Origin: Clostridia bacterium
Lineage (GTDB): Bacteria > Bacillota > Clostridia > Oscillospirales > Acutalibacteraceae
DNA: 59,999 nucleotides
Reading direction: 5' to 3'
Assembly: GCA_017517665.1 (NCBI GenBank)
Contig: JAFWYP010000011.1
Coordinates: forward strand, 1-59,999
Every line of letters starts with the position of its first letter. Position 1 is the stretch's first letter. Under the pieces are notes generated by a model. That model saw only the letters and a list, made by a program, of their open reading frames with translations. It had not been told where the DNA came from and did not search any database. Of this stretch, positions 54,791 through 59,999 are shown piece after piece. A program made the position numbers and the translations under genes.

Positions 54791-55615
54791 ATGAGTGAAT
54801 GCAGCGGAAATTGCGCAAGCTGTGCAAGTAATTGCGATTCAAGAAAAGAAGCGCAGGATATGAGAATACCCTGCGGACCTTTCAGCAATATCGGAAAGGT
54901 TATCGGTGTTGTAAGCGGTAAAGGCGGTGTAGGCAAGTCGCTTGTCACCTCGCTTCTTGCAACAGCAATGCAGAAAAGAGGAAACGCCTGTGCGGTTCTT
55001 GATGCGGATATAACAGGACCTTCAATCCCCAAATCATTCGGTATCAGCGCAAGAGCAAAGGCTGACGAAAGCGGTCTTCTTCCCGAAGAAAGCAAAAACG
55101 GAACAAAAATCATGTCCGTAAACCTCCTTCTTGAAAACGAAGAGTCTCCCGTAGTGTGGAGAGGCCCCGTTATCTCGGGCGTTATCCAGCAGTTCTGGAA
55201 GGATGTTGCATGGGGCGATGTTGACTATATGTTTGTGGATATGCCTCCCGGAACAGGCGACGTATCACTCACCGTTTTCCAGAATCTTCCCGTTGATGGT
55301 ATTGTTATCGTTACAACGCCTCAGGACCTCGTAACTATGATTGTTAAAAAAGCCTATAACATGGCAAAGCTTATGAATATCCCCGTTATCGGTCTTGTTG
55401 AAAACATGAGTGGCTTCGTATGCCCCGATTGCGGTAAGGAATATAAGATTTTCGGCGAAAGCAAGATTGACGAAATCGCAAAGGAACTCGGAGTTCCCGT
55501 TCTTGCAAGAATTCCCATTGACCCCAAAACAGCGGCGCTTGTCGATAAGGGCGCAATTGAACTTGCGGACGACAAATGCGTAGCCGATGCAGTCGAAATC
55601 ATTTCAAAGATGTAA
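54791..55615 (+). CDS. Mrp/NBP35-type P-loop ATPase (iron-sulfur carrier)
   Basis: The 274-residue protein has the deviant Walker A GVVSGKGGVGKS, the LDADITGPSIPK switch and DMPPGTGDVSL. Cysteines cluster at the N-terminus (C4, C8, C11, C15) and a FVCPDCGKEY CxxC pair lies near the C-terminus, where the family binds a bridging Fe-S cluster as a dimer. It likely carries clusters to apo-enzymes such as the radical-SAM or IspG proteins; the clients are inferred. AGGAG precedes the start. serS follows closely. Confidence 0.92.
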   Translation: MSECSGNCASCASNCDSRKEAQDMRIPCGPFSNIGKVIGVVSGKGGVGKSLVTSLLATAMQKRGNACAVLDADITGPSIPKSFGISARAKADESGLLPEESKNGTKIMSVNLLLENEESPVVWRGPVISGVIQQFWKDVAWGDVDYMFVDMPPGTGDVSLTVFQNLPVDGIVIVTTPQDLVTMIVKKAYNMAKLMNIPVIGLVENMSGFVCPDCGKEYKIFGESKIDEIAKELGVPVLARIPIDPKTAALVDKGAIELADDKCVADAVEIISKM

Positions 55616-55635
55616 TAAATTTAGGAGTTGAAAAT

Positions 55636-56922
55636 ATGCTTGATATCAGATTTCTCAGAGAAAACCCCGATATCGTAAAGGAAAATATTAAAAAGAAGTT
55701 CCAGGATAATAAACTTGCTCTCGTTGACGAAGTAATCGAGCTTGATGCGCAGTCAAGAGCAATCAAGTCCGAAGCGGACAGCCTCCGAGCAAACCGTAAC
55801 AAGGTGTCAAAGGAAATCGGCGCACTCATGGCACAGGGCAAAAAAGAGGAAGCCATGGCTGCAAAGTCAAAGGTAACCGAATTCTCCGAAAGACTTGCGG
55901 AATGCGAAAAGCTTGAAGCTGAATATGCCGAAAAGGTAACAAAGATAATGATGGTTATTCCCAATATCATCGACCCCAGTGTACCCATCGGTAAGGATGA
56001 CAGCGAAAATGTTGAGGTTACAAAATACGGCGAACCCGTTGTTCCCGAATTTGAAATTCCTTATCATACCGAAATTATGGAACGCTTCAACGGTATCGAC
56101 CTCGATGCCGCAAGAAACGTTGCAGGTAACGGATTCTACTATCTTCAGGGCGACATTGCAAGACTTCACTCCGCTTGCATCTCATACGCAAGAGATTTCA
56201 TGATTGACAGAGGATTTACCTACTGCGTTCCTCCTTTCATGATAAGAAGCAATGTTGTAACGGGCGTTATGAGCTTTGCCGAAATGGATGCCATGATGTA
56301 TAAAATTGAGGGTGAAGACCTCTATCTCATTGGCACAAGCGAACATTCAATGATCGGTAAATATATTGATACTATCGTAAACGAAGATACTCTTCCCCAC
56401 ACCCTCACCAGCTATTCACCTTGTTTCCGCAAGGAAAAGGGTGCTCACGGCATCGAAGAAAGGGGCGTTTACAGAATCCATCAGTTTGAAAAGCAGGAAA
56501 TGATTGTTGTTTGTAAGCCCGAGGACAGCATGATGTGGTTTGAAAAGCTTTGGCAGAATACGGTTGACCTTTTCCGTTCACTTGATATTCCCGTCAGAAC
56601 ACTCGAATGCTGTTCAGGCGACCTTGCAGACCTTAAAGTCAAGTCATTTGACGTTGAGGCATGGTCACCAAGACAGAAGAAATATTTTGAAGTCGGTTCA
56701 TGTTCAAATCTCGGTGATGCACAGGCTCGCAGACTCAAAATCAGAGTCAACGGCAAAGATGGCAAGTATTTTGCACATACCCTCAACAATACCGTTGTTG
56801 CACCTCCCAGAATGCTCATCGCATTCCTTGAGAATAACCTCAACGAAGACGGCAGCGTAAATGTTCCCGTTGCACTCCGTCCCTACATGGGCGGCAAGGA
56901 AAAGCTTGTTCCCGTTAAATAA
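55636..56922 (+). CDS. serS: Seryl-tRNA synthetase
   Basis: The 428-residue class II aminoacyl-tRNA synthetase has the N-terminal LDIRFLRENPDIV motif and long antiparallel coiled-coil tRNA-binding arm (about 30-105). Motif 2 (CFRKEKGAHG) and motif 3 (the final NTVVAPPRMLIAFLEN) are present. TTAGGAG upstream selects ATG 55636; an earlier in-frame ATG lies inside the Mrp gene. The length is normal. Confidence 0.98.
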   Translation: MLDIRFLRENPDIVKENIKKKFQDNKLALVDEVIELDAQSRAIKSEADSLRANRNKVSKEIGALMAQGKKEEAMAAKSKVTEFSERLAECEKLEAEYAEKVTKIMMVIPNIIDPSVPIGKDDSENVEVTKYGEPVVPEFEIPYHTEIMERFNGIDLDAARNVAGNGFYYLQGDIARLHSACISYARDFMIDRGFTYCVPPFMIRSNVVTGVMSFAEMDAMMYKIEGEDLYLIGTSEHSMIGKYIDTIVNEDTLPHTLTSYSPCFRKEKGAHGIEERGVYRIHQFEKQEMIVVCKPEDSMMWFEKLWQNTVDLFRSLDIPVRTLECCSGDLADLKVKSFDVEAWSPRQKKYFEVGSCSNLGDAQARRLKIRVNGKDGKYFAHTLNNTVVAPPRMLIAFLENNLNEDGSVNVPVALRPYMGGKEKLVPVK

Positions 56923-56930
56923 ATAAAAAA

Positions 56931-56970
56931 CAAAGCTTATATTTGGTGTAAACCCGATATAAGCTTTTTG
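56931..56970 (+). terminator. Terminator after serS
   Basis: An 11-bp arm AAAGCTTATAT pairs with ATATAAGCTTT around a 14-base loop, followed by more T residues. Confidence 0.88.
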
Positions 56971-56989
56971 TATTAGTGTTGCTTGCTTT

Positions 56990-57035
56990 TGGGGCTTCCT
57001 CTGACGAGGAAGCTGTCCGTAGAACTGAAGGAGAG
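56990..57035 (+). repeat. Small hairpin-containing intergenic repeat element
   Basis: GCTTCCT (56994-57000) pairs with AGGAAGC (57007-57013) across CTGACG and is followed by TGTCCGTAGAACTGAAGGAGAG. It resembles short interspersed elements I recognise from Ruminococcaceae intergenic regions. The rest of the 254-base gap before 57177 holds the serS terminator and the downstream promoter; I see no gene. Confidence 0.5.
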
Positions 57036-57112
57036 AAAAACTTTATATCATATGTAAACCTGACTTTACACTTCGGTTTTATGAAATTTCTGTAAATGTA
57101 AAGCGGATTTGA

Positions 57113-57141
57113 TTGTAAACATTTCTCGGATATGTTAAAAT
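57113..57141 (+). promoter_or_regulatory. Predicted promoter of the 57177 gene
   Basis: TTGTAA (57113-57118) and TAAAAT (57136-57141) have a 17-base spacer and lie about 35 bases before the start codon. Confidence 0.5.
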
Positions 57142-57176
57142 CAAGGATATAATAAAACGAAAGGGCGGATGAACTT

Positions 57177-57905
57177 ATGGGTTCGGTAACGATATTTTTT
57201 ATAGCACCGATTATGATGCTGCTTATGCTTTTCGGTTCGATTGCAGGTGCGATAAGCGGTGACAACGTAACAAAGGTTGAACTTCCCTATAATCCATCCG
57301 AGGGTATTGTTTGGGAATATGATGGGGTTGACGACCCTCTTTTCAATCTTGTTGATACGGAAACCAAAGGCGACAAGCAGATTTTTACATTCAAAGGTGT
57401 TTCCATGTTTAACGGCATTTTTGAAGAAGAACATGAAGATGTTGATTCCGATATGGTTATGGATGTTGTTTTTGAGAATGAAAACGGTGAAAAATTGCTC
57501 TATTACGCCCGTGTTGACCACAACTATTTTGCGCTTGAATTTAAAATAAAATTCTGGTCACCGGATGAATATGCAATCTTTGACTATACCCCCGCGGAAG
57601 AAACAACCGTTGAGGGTGCGGAATGGGTGTCGGCAGGGCCTTATAAAATCGGCGAAACCGAAAATGACGGAGCAAAAACATTCACATATCTGTTTCTTCC
57701 GGATGAAATAAGCGGTTCGGTATTTGAGATTGACTGTATGTATCGTACGGCGATGAATGATGGATCCGGAAGATATACCCCTTATGAAAAAATGGAGCTT
57801 GAAATCAGAGTTGACGGAAACAAGTGTGAAATCAAAGACGAACACAGATTCTATCATGACGGCAGTCGCTGGCTCGGATATAATCCCGCTTTGCGTGAAG
57901 AATAA
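57177..57905 (+). CDS. Unrecognised protein with N-terminal membrane segment
   Basis: The 242-residue protein begins with a hydrophobic stretch (IFFIAPIMMLLMLFG), probably a signal anchor or uncleaved signal. The rest is acidic and beta-rich, with aromatic residues spaced like a secreted ligand-binding domain. I do not recognise a family. The ribosome-binding site (AAGGGCGG) is weak and rather far from the ATG. It lies 11 bases before another unrecognised exported protein, suggesting a two-gene unit. Confidence 0.7.
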   Translation: MGSVTIFFIAPIMMLLMLFGSIAGAISGDNVTKVELPYNPSEGIVWEYDGVDDPLFNLVDTETKGDKQIFTFKGVSMFNGIFEEEHEDVDSDMVMDVVFENENGEKLLYYARVDHNYFALEFKIKFWSPDEYAIFDYTPAEETTVEGAEWVSAGPYKIGETENDGAKTFTYLFLPDEISGSVFEIDCMYRTAMNDGSGRYTPYEKMELEIRVDGNKCEIKDEHRFYHDGSRWLGYNPALREE

Positions 57906-57916
57906 GGAGATAAAAT

Positions 57917-58786
57917 ATGACTCTGACAAAAATAATTGCCGCATTTACGGCGATAATAACCCTTCTTTTTAATTTTTTCCCCAATTCGGAAACAATTGCA
58001 GAAATTTATTATACTATTCAGTCGAGTAAATTCGCATGGGTGGAAACAACCGATACAATTGAAGAAGCCGTTGAAGAAAAAGATGCGCAGGCTCTTGCTT
58101 TGCTTGCATCAAATAAGCTGAAAGAAAAACACCCGACTGTTGAGCAGGACATCCAAAAGCTTTTTGATTCGATAAAAGGCGATATACTCTATGTTGAGGA
58201 TGACACCGAGTTCGGAGGCGGAATCCATTGTGATTTTCGTTTTCATATAACTACCTCTACCGATGACTACCAGATGTTTATTTTCTTTACTGCGGTCGGA
58301 CCCGATGAATCCGTTTGCGGTCTGCGCCGTATAATGATGTGGGTGAAAACCGACGAATATCATTCATGGTGGACAGATACCGAAAATTATATTACCGAAG
58401 GTGTTATTGAAGAAGCAGATAGAAAATTAACAAGAAGCTGGAATTGCGGAAAAGGAAACACCGCGGATGAATATGTGTTCATGGTCAACGAGGATTGTTC
58501 ACGCCTTAAGGGTGAGAAAAACATTGAGATTATGACAAGCAGAAACGGTGGAGACGATGCTGCGCCGGAATCGGGTTATGCATTCCAGGAAGATGATGTA
58601 CTTAAAGTTTATCTGATTCCCGAGGGCGAAGAACCTCCCGAACCCGGCACAAGAGAACCCGATGCGGTAATAACCAAAGACAACCGACATCCCGAATGTT
58701 ATGTTGAACCCGGCAGATATTATCTCTACGTTGAACCGAGTGATAACTATATTATTTACAGTGTTTCGGTTATAACAAAGCTTTGA
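57917..58786 (+). CDS. Unrecognised secreted protein (DUF5104-like N-terminal region)
   Basis: The 289-residue protein has a hydrophobic N-terminus (residues 4-20). Residues about 45-165 contain an EEAVEEKDAQALALLASNKL helix followed by strands, reminiscent of DUF5104 lipoproteins from Firmicutes, though there is no lipobox cysteine. Residues about 185-285 look like a separate beta-sandwich, with a proline-rich EGEEPPEPGTREP stretch between strands. AAGGAG precedes the ATG. Function unknown; it is expressed with the gene before it. Confidence 0.7.
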   Translation: MTLTKIIAAFTAIITLLFNFFPNSETIAEIYYTIQSSKFAWVETTDTIEEAVEEKDAQALALLASNKLKEKHPTVEQDIQKLFDSIKGDILYVEDDTEFGGGIHCDFRFHITTSTDDYQMFIFFTAVGPDESVCGLRRIMMWVKTDEYHSWWTDTENYITEGVIEEADRKLTRSWNCGKGNTADEYVFMVNEDCSRLKGEKNIEIMTSRNGGDDAAPESGYAFQEDDVLKVYLIPEGEEPPEPGTREPDAVITKDNRHPECYVEPGRYYLYVEPSDNYIIYSVSVITKL

Positions 58787-58803
58787 TACCGTTGGCATTG
58801 GGT

Positions 58804-58825
58804 AGGGGCGGATATTATCCGCCCG
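58804..58825. repeat. GGGCGGATA palindrome
   Basis: GGGCGGATA and TATCCGCCC are separated by one base. Such GTAGGGGCGG...CCGCCCG palindromes recur between genes in many clostridial genomes. No function can be assigned from one copy. Confidence 0.55.
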
Positions 58826-58846
58826 AAAATAAATAAGATTATATAA

Positions 58847-58880
58847 AAATCGGGTTGACTGTCGGTCGCCCGATTTTTTG
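58847..58880 (+). terminator. Terminator after the 57917 gene
   Basis: AAATCGGG pairs with CCCGATTT and runs into a T-tract. The 14-base loop is long, but the U-run is good. Confidence 0.8.
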
Positions 58881-58884
58881 TAAC

Positions 58885-58907
58885 AAAAAACCCTCCGTAA
58901 CGGAGGG
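58885..58907 (-). terminator. Terminator of thiT
   Basis: On the minus strand, CCCTCCG / CGGAGGG with a 3-base loop is followed by six T residues, 80 bases after the thiT stop. Confidence 0.88.
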
Positions 58908-58940
58908 CGAAAATAACAAATGAAATTATCTATTTTAAAC

Positions 58941-58988
58941 AGCCTTCTCCTTGAGGAGAAAGTGTCACGAATGACGGATAAGGTGTTG
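58941..58988. repeat. Intergenic hairpin repeat (CTTCTCCTTGAGGAGAAAG type)
   Basis: TTCTCC / GGAGAA and a second small hairpin GTCA-CGAA-TGAC lie in tandem, followed by GGATAAGGTGTTG. The same kind of short element is common between genes in ruminococcal genomes. It abuts the thiT stop codon exactly. Only the hairpin structure is proved here. Confidence 0.5.
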
Positions 58989-59570
58989 TTAAACCAACTT
59001 TTCCTTATCCAATTTAAACATCTTGCCAACCGCCAACAGTCCGATAACAGTCAGCACAAGTTCAATCGCCATATATGAACCGTTGTAGAAAAATGAATAT
59101 GTCGCAACCGCCATGCCTTCGGGGCAGTAACCTGTCCAAATGGTAACTCCGCTGATAAAGTGACAGATAAATCTGATAACGGAAACGATAAATCCTCCGA
59201 GAACAAGCTCTGTGGATTGTTTGCCGATTTTTCCTCTGAACATTCCGCCGAGTCCGAGGCATCCGAATGCAACGATGTAATCTGCAAATGCAACAATGAG
59301 ATATGCAACGATTCCCGTAACATGAGTAAAATTACGGTAACCGACAATCATTTCAAAAATTGCAAGCACCGTACTTGCTGCAAGACCGTTCTTTATTCCG
59401 TGACGATATGATACAATAATAATCGGCACCTGACCGAAAAGACTGAAGCTTCCGCCGTACACAAAAGGCCACGGGAGAAGGTCTGAAACAGTAAATATTG
59501 CAATTGATAAAGCGACCAATATTGCACTTTCCGTTAAAATACGGGTTTTGGCTGTTCTTCCTTTCAACAC
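58989..59570 (-). CDS. thiT: Thiamine ECF transporter substrate-binding component ThiT
   Basis: The 193-residue membrane protein has about six hydrophobic segments. The ThiT/YuaJ pattern is clear at the C-terminus: RFICHFISGVTIW, YCPEGMAVATYSFFYNGSYM, including histidine, tryptophan, tyrosine and asparagine positions that line the thiamine site in known ThiT. It binds thiamine and works with the shared ECF energising module encoded elsewhere. The start could be GTG 59570 or the adjacent TTG, both downstream of AAGGAG. The TPP riboswitch upstream confirms the vitamin. Confidence 0.92.
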   Translation of the reverse strand: MLKGRTAKTRILTESAILVALSIAIFTVSDLLPWPFVYGGSFSLFGQVPIIIVSYRHGIKNGLAASTVLAIFEMIVGYRNFTHVTGIVAYLIVAFADYIVAFGCLGLGGMFRGKIGKQSTELVLGGFIVSVIRFICHFISGVTIWTGYCPEGMAVATYSFFYNGSYMAIELVLTVIGLLAVGKMFKLDKEKLV

Positions 59571-59586
59571 GAAAACTCCTTCCGGA

Positions 59587-59620
59587 AAATAAAATACCCG
59601 ACACGGTTATGTGTCGGGCG
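59587..59620 (-). terminator. Riboswitch-controlled terminator ahead of thiT
   Basis: On the minus strand, CCCGACAC-ATAACC-GTGTCGGG is followed by TATTTTATTTT. The flanking CGCCCG can alternatively pair with CGGGCG at the 3' end of the TPP aptamer, giving a mutually exclusive antiterminator. Confidence 0.85.
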
Positions 59621-59638
59621 TGAATTGCAAAAGCTTTT

Positions 59639-59707
59639 TTCCTACGCCCGCATTATCGGGATCAGGTTTGAGGGTATAATCTCAGCCGCTTTGAAGCAGC
59701 ACCCCTT
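59639..59707 (-). ncRNA. TPP (thi-box) riboswitch
   Basis: On the minus strand the conserved TPP aptamer blocks appear in order: GGGGTGCT, GCTGAGATTATACCC, AACCTGATCCCGATAAT and GCGGGCGTAGG. It lies directly upstream of thiT with a terminator between, so TPP binding should switch thiamine uptake off. Confidence 0.97.
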
Positions 59708-59717
59708 TGTCAAAGAA

Positions 59718-59747
59718 ATTATACAATATCCCTATATACTATGTCAA
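59718..59747 (-). promoter_or_regulatory. Promoter of the TPP riboswitch-thiT transcript
   Basis: On the minus strand, TTGACA (59742-59747) and TATAAT (59718-59723) are separated by 18 bases, just ahead of the aptamer. Confidence 0.85.
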
Positions 59748-59871
59748 CACAAACTTTCCAATTATTATAATCAATAAAATATATGCTTGGTATCTCATTC
59801 CGAAATCAAAGATAAAAAGCGAAACACTCGGCACGGTTGTTAATAAGGTCGAAAAATATTGAAAAAAGGTG

Positions 59872-59999
59872 TTGACAAAAGGGGAGGGATTTGGTAATAT
59901 AGTCGAGCACTCCGCAAGAACGGGGATGCGACGCACCTTGAAAATTAAACAACGATTGATAGAAAAAACCCTTGAAGATTAATTTGAGTATGTACTTCA
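59872..59999 (+). promoter_or_regulatory. Probable rRNA operon promoter and leader
   Basis: TTGACA (59872-59877) and TAATAT (59895-59900) have a 17-base spacer and follow an A-rich UP-like tract. The transcribed part contains CCTTGAAAATTAAACAACG, typical of leaders just before 16S rRNA in clostridia. No 16S sequence is reached before the window ends. Between this promoter and the thiT promoter (about 59750-59870) I see nothing else. Confidence 0.6.

Noticed and set aside
59739-59936. 65-residue minus-strand frame at the right edge
   Set aside because: It overlaps the thiT and rRNA-type promoters, has no family resemblance and has no ribosome-binding site.

Overview
The window looks like a chromosomal segment of an endospore-lineage member of the Clostridia, most likely a Ruminococcaceae/Oscillospirales gut commensal. 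The support is spo0A and spoIVB, a polC-type replicative polymerase, a CIRCE/HrcA heat-shock operon, secreted proteins ending in type I dockerins, scattered glycan enzymes (GH89, GH43, a sialate-esterase-like protein, a GPH-family sugar porter) and Gram-positive style promoters and Shine-Dalgarno sites. Species assignment is inference; nothing here is diagnostic.

Layout. 1-10.8 kb: two giant tandem secreted proteins made of InlB/Listeria-Bacteroides-type repeats, each ending in a dockerin. The first is cut by the left edge, inside a 204-bp near-identical repeat array. 10.9-13.0 kb (minus): a GH89 alpha-N-acetylglucosaminidase without a signal peptide. 13.3-23.9 kb (plus): a long housekeeping operon pyrH-frr-uppS-cdsA-dxr-rseP-ispG-polC (nucleotides, ribosome recycling, isoprenoid and phospholipid synthesis, site-2 protease, replication). 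23.9-29.2 kb (plus): a condensation-type acyltransferase, a zinc-ribbon membrane protein, an M20 peptidase, a glycerate kinase and a small secreted protein. 29.2-31.5 kb: spo0A and spoIVB, divergently transcribed. 31.6-34.5 kb: a copper operon, csoR and a copA fused in frame to a copZ-like domain. 34.5-39.0 kb (minus): sugar transporter, lepA, hemW. 39.2-43.9 kb (plus): hrcA-grpE-dnaK-dnaJ under CIRCE. 43.9-49.4 kb (plus): a HAD phosphatase/AlkD DNA-repair fusion, a GH43 enzyme, an aldose epimerase-like protein and a frameshifted sialate O-acetylesterase-like gene. 49.5-53.9 kb (minus): gtrA, metF, a free-standing MetH reactivation domain and metH. 54.0-56.9 kb (plus): a DUF1624 membrane protein, an Mrp/NBP35 ATPase and serS. 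57.2-58.8 kb (plus): two unrecognised secreted or membrane-anchored proteins. 59.0-59.7 kb (minus): a thiamine ECF transporter S component (thiT) under a TPP riboswitch. The last about 130 bases look like an rRNA-operon promoter and leader, so a 16S gene probably starts just beyond the right edge.

How it fits together. Most of the window is core metabolism in well-spaced operons with recognisable sigma-A promoters and hairpin terminators. The least ordinary parts are: the giant dockerin-bearing repeat proteins, with a duplicated N-terminal module of unknown fold; the copA-copZ fusion that keeps a strong internal ribosome-binding site; the phosphoglycolate-phosphatase-like/AlkD fusion; the acyltransferase/zinc-ribbon/M20 cluster; a heat-shock operator with three half-sites; and the inverted spo0A-spoIVB arrangement. 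I found no CRISPR array, prophage, insertion sequence or tRNA gene.
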